Source of the DNA: a virus | DNA length: 41,122 bases | Virus record (IMG/VR): IMGVR_UViG_3300035698_017758 | Location: 1-41,122 of that record | Direction: 5' to 3' (one strand) | Shown here: positions 17,827-25,150 of the stretch, in pieces | Position numbering within the stretch: position 1 is the first letter of the stretch | How the letters are laid out: the number at the start of each line of letters is the position of its first letter | Translations under genes and position numbers: made by a program | Notes under the pieces: model-generated | What the model was told of the DNA's origin: nothing | Database searches by the model: none | What the model saw: the letters and a program-made list of their open reading frames with translations, nothing else

Positions 17827-19926
17827 ATGACAAATGATTTAGATGAATTTGGATTTGAACCTATAGAAGATGAAGCTGATCTTTCTGAGTTTGGATTTGA
17901 ACTTATAGAGGAAGATCTACCTGAATCTGTAACAGGTGTTCCAAATGTTACCGACATTGAGGCAGAACTTACTTCAGGTAAAGCTAAAGAGTCTACTATA
18001 CCTATTGATAGAGAAGCGGCATTACTTGGCTTTGGACAAGGTGCATCTTTTGGACTATCACCATTAATATCTGGTGCTGTGGGTGCAGGAACTCAAGCAA
18101 TAAAAGAAACAGGATTATTAGACACAGATCAAGAAAAAGAAGCTCAAGCTAAAATGGAAGAACTTGGAATTAAAGATACTTCTGAAGCTGGAGTGCTTGA
18201 AAATATATTAAAGTCTTATTATGAATCTAGAGATGCTCAGAAAAAAGCAGAATCTGGAGCTTTTGAAGAATCACCAGGATCTTTTATGTTTGGTAACGTA
18301 GCTGGTGGAGTAACTACAATGAAGCCTACTAGTGCGTTAGCTGGTAAATTGGCTGGAAATGGAAGCACTGCAGGTAAAATTGCAAGTAAATTACTTCCAA
18401 CAATTGATGACACTTCAGATTTAAAACTTGCTGCTAAAGTTGGTTCTGGAATAAAAGAAGGAGCTAAAGCAGGAGGACTTGTTGGTTTAGGACAAGGTGA
18501 AGGTAGAATTGTTGGAGAACCTGGACAAGTTTTAGAGGAAACTTTAGGTGGAGCAGCAACTGGAGCTGCATTTGGTTTAGCAGCATCAACTTTAGCAAAC
18601 GCACCTGGAGCAATTGCCTCAAAATTACCTGGAGCTAAATCAATAAAAGCTGGGTATGAATTAGGTAAAAAGGGAATTGATCTAGAAGAAAATTCAGTTA
18701 AAGGTGAAATAAAAACATTTTCAGAAGATCTATATAACCAAATTAGAGATACCTTTAGAAAAGGTGGACTTAGTAAAGCAGATGCTTTAGATTTTGCTGA
18801 TGAAGTTGGTATTAAAGTTAATGCTGGAGAAACTATAGATGATGCTATATCCCAAGTTACTAAGCAAAAATCTCTTACTACAGATTCTGCTAGAGAAAAG
18901 CAAAAACTACTTGATGTGTTTAATGAATTAAAAGGTAAAACAATTGGTGATAAAAACATAGAATCTAAATTAACCAATAGAATAATTAAAGATAGAATGG
19001 AAGGCAATTTAATGCCAAAAACTCCTGAGCTTCAAAAGGGTGATGTTGCAGGTAAATCTTATTCTCAATATGCAGATAGTGAAATAGAAAAGATATATAC
19101 AGATATTTCTGATAAATTACCAATAGATCAATTAGATTTAGAAAATGCGTCACTTAGAGATGTAGAAACATTACTTGATGAAATAAATAGATATACAGGA
19201 GATTTACAACAAGCTCCAAAATCTACACAGGAAAGATCTGCAAGGCAATTAGCTCAACAACTTAGAGATTTATCCAATAATGCAATTGAAGATTCTTCGG
19301 TACTAGGTGATTCCAATAAAGGCGTTGCCTCTATATTTGAAGGATTAAGACGAGGTAAGGTAAAAGGCAATGTACTAACAAATAGCCCTAATCAACAGAT
19401 TAGACAGGTTGATCAATTAAGGAGCTTAGTACAGGGTTCTGGAGATTCTACTGAAATTAATAGAGAAAGATTTTTTGAATACTTACAAAAAGCTGATCCT
19501 GCATTTAAAGAAACCGCTAAGTATTCCGAAATGCTTAATCAAGCTTTAAACATGGCTAAAGCTTCTGATTTAGATAAGTCTACATCTGTTAGATCATTGT
19601 TTGGTACTATCCAAGGTGTTACTGGAAAAGTTGGTAATATAGCAGGTACTGGAGTTAGATCTGCAAAAGGTGGGGTCGATAAAGGTGTAAAAAGTTTACT
19701 TTTAGGTTATGATAAAATGAAATCAATGACTCCTGAGCAAGCTCAGAATTTAATGACAAAAATAGAACAAAGTGGAAAAGAAGGATATAAGAATTTTCTT
19801 AGACCTTTACAAAAGGCATATACAGGTAAAGATTCTACAAAAAGTGCAATACTTTATGGTCTTTACCAACAACCAGCTTTTAGAAAAATGTTAGATGATA
19901 TTTCGGACACATTTAGTGATGATTAA
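17827..19926 (+). CDS. Large ejection protein with Gly-rich amphipathic centre
   Basis: A 699-residue protein. The N-terminus has two copies of a short acidic motif (LDEFGFEPIED and LSEFGFELIEED), which recurs in internal virion proteins of other podoviruses. Residues about 60-110, 155-180 and 210-265 are Gly/Ala-rich with GxxxG patterns (LGFGQGASFGLSPLISGA, GAATGAAFGLAASTLA), which could form the membrane-spanning ejection channel. The C-terminus is helical and charged. The motif spacing and position as the last large late gene fit a T7 gp16/gp15-like role, but no transglycosylase motif is seen. Confidence 0.55.
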   Translation: MTNDLDEFGFEPIEDEADLSEFGFELIEEDLPESVTGVPNVTDIEAELTSGKAKESTIPIDREAALLGFGQGASFGLSPLISGAVGAGTQAIKETGLLDTDQEKEAQAKMEELGIKDTSEAGVLENILKSYYESRDAQKKAESGAFEESPGSFMFGNVAGGVTTMKPTSALAGKLAGNGSTAGKIASKLLPTIDDTSDLKLAAKVGSGIKEGAKAGGLVGLGQGEGRIVGEPGQVLEETLGGAATGAAFGLAASTLANAPGAIASKLPGAKSIKAGYELGKKGIDLEENSVKGEIKTFSEDLYNQIRDTFRKGGLSKADALDFADEVGIKVNAGETIDDAISQVTKQKSLTTDSAREKQKLLDVFNELKGKTIGDKNIESKLTNRIIKDRMEGNLMPKTPELQKGDVAGKSYSQYADSEIEKIYTDISDKLPIDQLDLENASLRDVETLLDEINRYTGDLQQAPKSTQERSARQLAQQLRDLSNNAIEDSSVLGDSNKGVASIFEGLRRGKVKGNVLTNSPNQQIRQVDQLRSLVQGSGDSTEINRERFFEYLQKADPAFKETAKYSEMLNQALNMAKASDLDKSTSVRSLFGTIQGVTGKVGNIAGTGVRSAKGGVDKGVKSLLLGYDKMKSMTPEQAQNLMTKIEQSGKEGYKNFLRPLQKAYTGKDSTKSAILYGLYQQPAFRKMLDDISDTFSDD

Positions 19927-19946
19927 GGAAACAAGTTGAGGTTAAA

Positions 19947-20306
19947 ATGGCAGACAATCAAAGACTAACTAGAGTTGAAAACAAAGTAGATACAATTAAA
20001 GAAGATGTATCTGAACTTAAAACAGAAGTAAGAGTAAGCTTTAGTAAGATAGAAAATAGAATGGACACATTTGGTGCACATGTTGCTCAAGATCAAAAGA
20101 TAATAAATAAAATAGGCCCACTACTAGATAAACTTCCTGAAATACATCAAATTACAGAAATGTACAGATTTGATCAAATGACTAAAGCAATAAAAAAAGA
20201 AAAGTTAAAGTCTTTTTCTAAAAAATTAGGATTAATTTCATTAGGGTTTGGTTTTATAATCACTATATTTAAAATTGCAACATGGTTTCCTAATTTTTCC
20301 AATTAA
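19947..20306 (+). CDS. Holin-like protein with coiled coil and one C-terminal TM segment
   Basis: A 119-residue protein. Residues 1-55 form a heptad coiled coil (RLTRVENKVDTIKEDVSELK, similar in style to XhlA-type haemolysin/holin proteins). One TM segment lies at about 93-113 (LGLISLGFGFIITIFKIATW). It is the last + strand gene, GAGG lies seven bases before the ATG, and its 3' end overlaps the convergent - strand gene by 66 bases. Topology fits a class III-like holin or a membrane anchor; the lysis role is inferred. Confidence 0.5.
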   Translation: MADNQRLTRVENKVDTIKEDVSELKTEVRVSFSKIENRMDTFGAHVAQDQKIINKIGPLLDKLPEIHQITEMYRFDQMTKAIKKEKLKSFSKKLGLISLGFGFIITIFKIATWFPNFSN

Positions 20307-20681
20307 TTTACGACAAAAAGATTCACCTAATATTTCACTTAACCTCATAAAATGTGGATCTAAAGCAAAGCATTCATCTTTTGTAATTTTAATATTATAA
20401 TTATTTGGATCAAATATCAAATGATCTGTAAATAAATCTTGAGCATACTCTAAGTACTCCCATTTTTCTATTTGAATTAAATTATTAATAGTTGACATTG
20501 AAAATTTGATATAACTTTTATTTTTAAATTTTAGAATTTTATTAAGTTTTTCATAATCGGACTCTTTAAAGCAGAAATAACTATTAACTTCTACTAAATA
20601 AGATGCCTCACTTTCTTGAATTTCAACATCATTTAAATGAATAAATACATTGTTTTGTGTTTTGTAATATCCAGGTTTTAT
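20241..20681 (-). CDS. Hypothetical protein, apparent AUA start
   Basis: The frame is open for 146 residues with no ATG, GTG or TTG before codon 62. An ATG-only model gives 85 residues and leaves 183 bases unexplained. The first codon after the in-frame stop region that has a well-spaced Shine-Dalgarno (GAGGA, six bases) is ATA at 20681, overlapping the upstream TAA exactly where neighbours have TAATG. The extension looks coding (KPGYYKTQNNVFIHLNDVEI). The product is unknown: aromatic-rich with Cys at two sites near its end. It overlaps the holin-like gene tail to tail. An AUU start or a base error is possible. Confidence 0.5.
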   Translation of the reverse strand: MKPGYYKTQNNVFIHLNDVEIQESEASYLVEVNSYFCFKESDYEKLNKILKFKNKSYIKFSMSTINNLIQIEKWEYLEYAQDLFTDHLIFDPNNYNIKITKDECFALDPHFMRLSEILGESFCRKLIGKIRKPCCNFKYSDYKTKP

Positions 20682-21118
20682 TAATTATCCTCTTCTTTAT
20701 TATCGTTATCATTTACAATTACATGTTCTAGATCGTATCCTTGTAATCTCTTTAGTGTTTTCTTATCGTACTCTTTTGGGTCGACCTTAACTAGCTTTCC
20801 TGTCTTTTTTGTTTGATTGTATAAACATCTATTTCTAGCATTGTTTTCACCATATATTTTTTTCTTTTCTTCTTTAGTTTTATAGAACTCGGGATTCCTT
20901 AAATCTGCATTAACAGTTTCTTTATAGAATTGATCTAGCCAATCTTTTTCTTCATTAGTAAGTGCTCTCATTACTTGATTACCTTTAGAGTCTTTTACTC
21001 CATTTATATAATCAGGTTCAATATAATCCCTTCTTGCTTTTAGATTATAGTCTTTTCTAAGATTAGGCCACTTAACTTTACTTCTTTTTGACTTTTTTGT
21101 TTTGGTAGGTTTTTTCAT
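20681..21118 (-). CDS. Hypothetical basic conserved-looking phage protein
   Basis: A 145-residue protein. The ATG at 21118 is chosen over an upstream alternative at 21157 because it has GGAAGAAG upstream and gives less overlap with the preceding gene. The N-terminus is very basic (KKPTKTKKSKRSKVK). The middle has DYINGVKDSKGNQVMRAL, EEKDWLDQFYKETVN and NNARNRCLYNQTKKTGKL, a pattern that looks like a conserved phage family of unknown function. A nucleic-acid-binding role is possible from the charge only. Confidence 0.6.
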   Translation of the reverse strand: MKKPTKTKKSKRSKVKWPNLRKDYNLKARRDYIEPDYINGVKDSKGNQVMRALTNEEKDWLDQFYKETVNADLRNPEFYKTKEEKKKIYGENNARNRCLYNQTKKTGKLVKVDPKEYDKKTLKRLQGYDLEHVIVNDNDNKEEDN

Positions 21119-21482
21119 AATAATTAGCTTCTTCCATTCCCTTTCTACTTGTATCAAAAGTATCTGAGTCTAATAAATAATATCTTTGTTTTCCAGTTCT
21201 TTTTTGTTTAAACATTTTATTAAATTCTCTAAAAAATACAATCTTGTTTGTTTTATGGGGAGGCTGCATTCCTTCCCACTTTACTCTGTAATAGTAAAAT
21301 ATCATATAATTAGGGATAAGTTCTATCCCTGGTTTTATATGCATTTGATTTATGAATTTTTGAACACTAGGAACTTTTATATCTGAGATTTCCTCTTCTT
21401 TAGAAAGCTCTGATTTTTCTTTTTCCTTTTTTGCATTATTTGCAAGTTCAATTAATTCCTGTAAACTAGGTTCTTTAATCAT
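21078..21482 (-). CDS. Hypothetical protein downstream of exported ClpP-like gene
   Basis: A 134-residue protein with a charged N-terminal helix and a compact domain (FINQMHIKPGIELIPNYM, IFYYYRVKWEGM, IVFFREFNKMFKQKRTGKQR, YYLLDSD). Aromatic and basic residues dominate the second half. Its ATG overlaps the stop of the ClpP-like gene (ATGA), so they are co-translated. No family is recognised. Confidence 0.55.
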   Translation of the reverse strand: MIKEPSLQELIELANNAKKEKEKSELSKEEEISDIKVPSVQKFINQMHIKPGIELIPNYMIFYYYRVKWEGMQPPHKTNKIVFFREFNKMFKQKRTGKQRYYLLDSDTFDTSRKGMEEANYYEKTYQNKKVKKK

Positions 21483-22261
21483 AATGTAAAAGTTATATCT
21501 TGTTTTTCTTTTTTATAAAGATCAAGAATCCTAGACATTGGTATAGTTTTTGTTTTATTTTTAACAGAAATTGGATATCTGATTAACGGACAATTAGAAA
21601 ACTCTAGGTTTAAGTTTCCAAATGTTGTTCTCATTTGTTGTACTCTAGTACCTTTTAGGGAAGATCCACATGTAACATCCGCAACTTCATCAGCATGGCC
21701 TTTATCTACAGATTCTTGTCCTACTAACCAAAGTTCATCTCTAATTGAGTTTTTGTATTTACTTAGGGTTTTACCTACTCTTTTTGCTGCATTTTTATCT
21801 AGTAAATTTACAATCTTTTTTACATAGTTTAACCTAACTTCAACTTCACCTTCAATTTGTCCTGATAGTCCACCAATAGAAGCTCTGTGACTCATTAGTT
21901 CTCCAGAGTTGGTAATATATCTTGTGTTTAAACTTTGTACTACATGGTATCCCATACTTGCTGCAAATAGAGTTATAGTGTGTACTTCTCTGTCTAATGC
22001 TTTAATAAAGTCAATTAAAGAGTTGCCTGCAGTAACGCTACCACCTGGAGTGTTTAGCACTAAATACAAAGGTAGTCCTTTTTCTAAGTTTGAGTTTTTT
22101 TCTAGAATTTCTGACTGTATTTTAGAAATATAACTCATGCTAAATTTTTGATTAAAACTTATAGTATTACTTGCTTCTAGAATAATCTTAGTTCTAGATT
22201 TTGCAAATAAGGAAGTTGATGATAATATCAATAACATTAAAACTAATACATACTTTTTCAT
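21479..22261 (-). CDS. Exported ClpP-like serine peptidase
   Basis: A 260-residue protein with a Sec signal peptide (residues 1-20, basic KK, Leu-rich core, cut after LFA). The mature part is ClpP/crotonase fold: LYLVLNTPGGSVTAGN, then TLFAASMGYHVVQSL with nucleophile Ser102, LMSHRASIGGLSGQ with His125, and IRDEL with Asp175 followed by VDKGHADEVADV. The H-to-D gap (50) equals that of ClpP (about 49), so the triad looks intact. Its place would be the periplasm, without Clp ATPases, nearer to SppA or NfeD-type peptidases. An own promoter lies upstream (22294-22322). Confidence 0.8.
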   Translation of the reverse strand: MKKYVLVLMLLILSSTSLFAKSRTKIILEASNTISFNQKFSMSYISKIQSEILEKNSNLEKGLPLYLVLNTPGGSVTAGNSLIDFIKALDREVHTITLFAASMGYHVVQSLNTRYITNSGELMSHRASIGGLSGQIEGEVEVRLNYVKKIVNLLDKNAAKRVGKTLSKYKNSIRDELWLVGQESVDKGHADEVADVTCGSSLKGTRVQQMRTTFGNLNLEFSNCPLIRYPISVKNKTKTIPMSRILDLYKKEKQDITFTL

Positions 22262-22284
22262 TTTTTCTCCGTATATTTTATATT

Positions 22285-22301
22285 GTTAGTACTATACTAA
22301 C
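22285..22301 (-). promoter_or_regulatory. Operator-like palindrome over the -10 box
   Basis: GTTAGTA, three bases, TACTAAC is a perfect 7-bp inverted repeat. It covers the -10 element of the promoter for the exported ClpP-like gene, the place where a repressor dimer would block RNA polymerase. Confidence 0.45.
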
Positions 22302-22322
22302 ATAATCTTATTTGGTCGTCAA
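22294..22322 (-). promoter_or_regulatory. Sigma70-type promoter for the exported ClpP-like operon
   Basis: On the - strand TTGACG (22322-22317) is followed by a 17-base spacer and TAGTAT (22299-22294), preceded by TGT as an extended -10. It lies in the gap upstream of the gene at 22261 and should be read by host RNA polymerase. Confidence 0.6.
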
Positions 22323-22346
22323 TACCTTTATTAAACCTGTCTAAAA

Positions 22347-22625
22347 TTAATTCTTAACCTTTACTTTAATATAAACTCCTATCCAAACAAAATGACCTAA
22401 ATCGTCAACATAGGAATTTAAGTTTAAAGCATCAACAACTTCTGCTGCCCAAGTTCCACTACCTTGACTCCATATTGCAACATTTATTTCCTCTAATTTG
22501 CACTTTTTTAAATAGCTAATAACTTTTTTTTAGCAAATGTCTACCACCACATCTATTTTACTAATAGGATGTCATTCAACTAATACATCATCTACATCAA
22601 AATATACTGTAGGTTTATCATTTAC
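22347..22625 (-). pseudogene. Decayed HAD-family phosphatase
   Basis: Translating this apparently empty stretch gives KPTVYFDVDDVLVE, then a TGA, HPISKID, a stop in the A8 run, KKVISYLKK, and VAIWSQGSGTWAAEVVDALNL. FDVDDV is the HAD nucleophile motif and WSQGS-x-WA-x-VV-x-AL is the following core of small phage HAD phosphatases. It has no usable start (the ATG overlapping the HNH stop is out of frame), a TGA where Trp is expected, and a TAA that an A8-to-A7 change plus one upstream base would remove. The last part (YVDDLGHFVWIGVYIKV) seems shortened. The gene is broken but recent enough to recognise. Confidence 0.75.
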
Positions 22626-23010
22626 GACGAAGGGTATTTCTTTTTTCATTTTCTATATCCGTTTTTTCTTTGTGACAGAAATTACACAAGATTTGATACC
22701 CATTTTTTGGCACAAAGAGTCTTTTAATATAATCATCCCAATTCCAAACCCAATCTTTTTCAATCGGTACAATCGTGGTTATATGGTCGGCCTGAGGTTT
22801 TTCTTTCTTTACTGTTATATCTGGGTATTTATGTATATACTTTTTATAGTTAGATTCACTCTTGCCTTCGTACAAATAACAGCAACATATCTCACATTGA
22901 TATAAAGCCTTATCCACTTTAGCTTCATTTAATGCATCAGCTTTAGGTTTCCATTCTCGACTTAACCTTCTTAACGCACTAATTATTTTTCCTCTAAATT
23001 TAGGTTCCAT
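22618..23010 (-). CDS. HNH endonuclease-like protein
   Basis: A 130-residue protein. YQCEIC gives Cys39 and Cys42, QADHITTIVP gives the Asp75-His76 metal/catalytic pair, and YQILCNFCHKEKTDIE gives Cys109, Cys112 and His113-Lys. This is the zinc-stabilised HNH fold. Roles of phage HNH proteins include packaging nicking and homing; being free-standing among small genes, either is possible. Its start overlaps the zinc-ribbon gene by 11 bases, and its TGA abuts the dead HAD gene. Confidence 0.75.
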   Translation of the reverse strand: MEPKFRGKIISALRRLSREWKPKADALNEAKVDKALYQCEICCCYLYEGKSESNYKKYIHKYPDITVKKEKPQADHITTIVPIEKDWVWNWDDYIKRLFVPKNGYQILCNFCHKEKTDIENEKRNTLRRK

Positions 23011-23323
23011 TTTTAATAACTTCTCTATGATCGCAATACTTACAAAGTACTATTTCACCAAAGGGTACTCCCCTTCTGTATGATCCTTTCTTTTTACAAT
23101 AAGGACATATATCTTTATTAGCTACAATTTCTTCAACACTTCTGTCATCAACTGTTTCACTTAAATAATTAATAGTTTCTTCAAATGCTACCTCTAATGT
23201 TCGTATTTCACTTATTAGTTTTCTGTTTTGTTTTTCTAGCTTTTTAAGCTGATTTTTTAATTTTGTTATATTTTCAATTTTCTCATTACTAATATTATCT
23301 TCTGCCTTTTTTTTTCTAGACAT
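23000..23323 (-). CDS. Coiled-coil zinc-ribbon protein
   Basis: A 107-residue protein. Residues 12-62 form a Lys/Glu coiled coil (ITKLKNQLKKLEKQNRKL). The C-terminus has CPYC (about 74-77) and CKYC (about 94-97) flanking RRGVPFGEIVL, a four-Cys zinc ribbon. Such proteins can bind nucleic acids or the polymerase; the function is unknown. Overlaps the HNH gene. Confidence 0.6.
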   Translation of the reverse strand: MSRKKKAEDNISNEKIENITKLKNQLKKLEKQNRKLISEIRTLEVAFEETINYLSETVDDRSVEEIVANKDICPYCKKKGSYRRGVPFGEIVLCKYCDHREVIKNGT

Positions 23324-23344
23324 AAAACCCTTTGTGCGAATTGT

Positions 23345-23731
23345 TTAGTAGGACTTTCCTCCATCTTTTTTTCTATTCTCTATTTTATGATCTGCTCTAT
23401 TTTTATTGTATTCAAGCTTTTCTTCAATTGCTCCTCCTAAATCTAAATTATGTTTTCCTGCAATGTCAAATATTCTAATAAAAACATCAGCAAGTTCAAC
23501 TTCAAACATACTTCTGTTAGGTAGCTTATCATCCATTAAACTTTTTCTGTGACCTTCCATAGCTTCACTAATTTCACTATGTACTAAGCAAAGAAGTTCT
23601 CCTACATTCCGATCTAAAGGTTCTCCTGTTTCTAAATCAGTCCACCATCCAGCTTTTACATTATTTTGGTAAATGTGTTTAGCAAGATCATTCATGTAAA
23701 TACCTGCTACAGAGATTGCATGTTTATTCAT
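23345..23731 (-). CDS. MazG-like nucleotide pyrophosphohydrolase
   Basis: A 128-residue all-helical protein. HSEISEAMEGHRK has the E-x-x-E metal site (Glu53, Glu56) and FEVELADVFIRIFD has the E-x-x-D site (Glu79, Asp82), the four ligands of the MazG/dUTPase-like superfamily. The end KLEYNKNRADHKIENRKKDGGK is typical of phage MazG. It hydrolyses NTPs or dNTPs to monophosphates, and in phages it may limit (p)ppGpp or dUTP. It overlaps the upstream gene by eight bases. Confidence 0.8.
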   Translation of the reverse strand: MNKHAISVAGIYMNDLAKHIYQNNVKAGWWTDLETGEPLDRNVGELLCLVHSEISEAMEGHRKSLMDDKLPNRSMFEVELADVFIRIFDIAGKHNLDLGGAIEEKLEYNKNRADHKIENRKKDGGKSY

Positions 23732-24020
23732 CTTCTTTTACCTCAATTCCAAACATTTCTAATATTCTTTTGTTTTTCTTTTTAACTAAATCCAAAACTT
23801 CATTGACTGAAACTTTCTTCACAAGATACTTAGCCATCTTAGGTATATCTTCTTCTTTTGCTAAAGAATTTTCATCAGCTCTAATCTCTTGTTCACATTT
23901 AGTCAACTGTTCTTGATAATATGTATCTCTAACATTATATAAATCTTTTCTATACTCAGGATGTACCGCTATGTTTTTAGTTAAGCTTTTTGTTTCTTTA
24001 CCGCTAATTAGACATTTCAT
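23724..24020 (-). CDS. Hypothetical small protein
   Basis: A 98-residue protein. MKCLISGKETKSLTKNIAV resembles a one-Cys remnant of an N-terminal zinc knuckle seen in small phage proteins. The rest is charged helices (EIRADENSLAKEEDIPKMAK, LDLVKKKNKRILEMFGIE). No family is recognised. It sits between the DUF3310 and MazG-like genes. Confidence 0.55.
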   Translation of the reverse strand: MKCLISGKETKSLTKNIAVHPEYRKDLYNVRDTYYQEQLTKCEQEIRADENSLAKEEDIPKMAKYLVKKVSVNEVLDLVKKKNKRILEMFGIEVKEDE

Positions 24021-24578
24021 TTAATACTCCGTTTCTATAATTTTATTAATGAATGAAATTGCTTTTAATAAATCTTCTTTTCCATTCTTATTTTTATACC
24101 TAGTTACATATTTAATCGCCGATCCCTGTAGGAAGCTCATATCATGAGAGATAATATAATCCCAACATTCAATACCTTGGGTATAATGTTTAGGATTATT
24201 AATAATCTCCATATCAATTTCAGACTCTTCTACTTCTACTTCTACTTCTACTTCAGCTTCTGGAACTCCAATGTGATCTAGAAAGCTTTCATCAATAGCA
24301 CTAAAAAACTCAGGAGATGGTTGATCTACAATATCGAGCCTTTTTCCTTTTTTCTTCTCTTTAATGTTCTTTATATGCTCATACTTAACTGTTTGTATAG
24401 TACTACCAAAGTCTACTAAATACAGATCATTCAAATCGTCATATTTAACTACAAGTCCCTCAAGGCCCATAGGTAGTCCGTATTTTTTTAGCTCAGGAAC
24501 CGAAACATAGACTTTATCTTCTTTAATCTTAAATTTCGATTTTTTCTTTCTTGTCTTTTTCTTCTTATTTTGTGTCAT
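24021..24578 (-). CDS. DUF3310 protein with N-terminal KOW-like segment
   Basis: A 185-residue protein. Residues about 126-183 match DUF3310 (SaV-like): NNPKHYTQGIECWDYI, then FLQGSAIKYVTRYKNKNG and EDLLKAISFINKII. This domain is widespread in phages next to nucleotide metabolism genes; it is proposed as a nucleotide kinase-like fold, with no firm function. The N-terminus is very basic and then has LEGLVVKYDDLNDLYLVDFG, a KOW/SH3-like barrel. A Glu/Val run joins them. It starts inside the end of the ClpP-like gene. Confidence 0.75.
   Translation of the reverse strand: MTQNKKKKTRKKKSKFKIKEDKVYVSVPELKKYGLPMGLEGLVVKYDDLNDLYLVDFGSTIQTVKYEHIKNIKEKKKGKRLDIVDQPSPEFFSAIDESFLDHIGVPEAEVEVEVEVEESEIDMEIINNPKHYTQGIECWDYIISHDMSFLQGSAIKYVTRYKNKNGKEDLLKAISFINKIIETEY
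24227..24262 (-). repeat. Hexanucleotide microsatellite
   Basis: CTTCTA is repeated four times perfectly, then CTTCAG and CTTCTG, encoding the alternating Val-Glu linker of the DUF3310 protein. Length changes would be in frame (six bases), so the linker can vary without loss of the gene. Confidence 0.8.
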
Positions 24579-25149
24579 AAAAAAACCGTTCTTCTATTTT
24601 GTCTGCTAAACCTAAATCTATACAATCCTGTGGATATAATATCGTATCATGCTCTAATATCTTTGTCAACTGACTTTTAGTGTATTTAGGTTGTTTTTCT
24701 CTAATCTTTTCCAGGTAGGTATCGTACATCCATTTACCTACTTTTCCACTATGCTTATCCCATCGAGCTTTAGCAGTAGGGTGCAGCTCTGCAGATCCGT
24801 CAGTACCTTTGTGTACCATCATATAAGAGTTAGGTGACATTAAACGCTCGTCACAAGCCTGTAGAAGCAAACTAGCACTACTATGTACTGAACCATATAC
24901 CAATGCTCTAACGTGGTTCCTACAGCCTCTCACAAGGTCAAAAATGGCCATTAATGTTTCTACTTCACCACCTTCTGAATTAATGAAAATATTGATGTTT
25001 CCTGTACTAGAATCTAGAGCATGTAGGTTTTTTAAGCATTTCTCGTAAAGCTCAATATTAAACTCACCAGTAACGTCAATGCTTCTGGTAGGAAGATATA
25101 TTCCATTATCATGAAAAGAACCTAAATGCTCTTGTAACTTTTTTGACAT
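24565..25149 (-). CDS. Cytoplasmic ClpP-like peptidase
   Basis: A 194-residue protein without signal peptide, about the length of ClpP. INIFINSEGGEVETLMAIFD matches the oxyanion strand, VYGSVHSSASLLLQACDERL gives nucleophile Ser90, YMMVHKG gives His113, and LEHDTILYPQDCIDLGLADKI gives Asp168. This is the ClpP fold with the full triad. Known phage ClpP-like genes often sit by capsid genes as prohead proteases; here it is in the replication block, apart from virion genes. It could work with a host Clp ATPase or alone. It overlaps the following gene by 14 bases. Confidence 0.8.
   Translation of the reverse strand: MSKKLQEHLGSFHDNGIYLPTRSIDVTGEFNIELYEKCLKNLHALDSSTGNINIFINSEGGEVETLMAIFDLVRGCRNHVRALVYGSVHSSASLLLQACDERLMSPNSYMMVHKGTDGSAELHPTAKARWDKHSGKVGKWMYDTYLEKIREKQPKYTKSQLTKILEHDTILYPQDCIDLGLADKIEERFFYDTK
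24641..24669 (-). promoter_or_regulatory. Possible internal sigma70 promoter in ClpP-like gene
   Basis: TTGACA, 17-base spacer, TACGAT with a TGA extension. It lies inside coding sequence and would drive DUF3310, MazG-like and HNH genes. Coding AT-rich DNA makes such matches by chance, so this is weak. Confidence 0.3.
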
Positions 25150-25150
25150 A

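Noticed and set aside
18237-19007. Long reverse-strand open frame of 256 codons
   Set aside because: It is antisense to the Gly-rich ejection gene, its product is Ser/Pro/Leu-rich low complexity, and it lacks a ribosome site; it is a composition effect of the + gene.
22560-22625. TGA read as Trp in the HAD frame (recoded genome)
   Set aside because: Several genes end with TGA in normal places (for example 5741 and 22618), and the HAD frame has other lesions, so decay is the simpler view.
22537-22905. Reverse-direction 122-codon frame over the HNH gene
   Set aside because: It is antisense to the HNH gene and the HAD remnant, which both show motif evidence; its product is Phe/Ile-rich low complexity.
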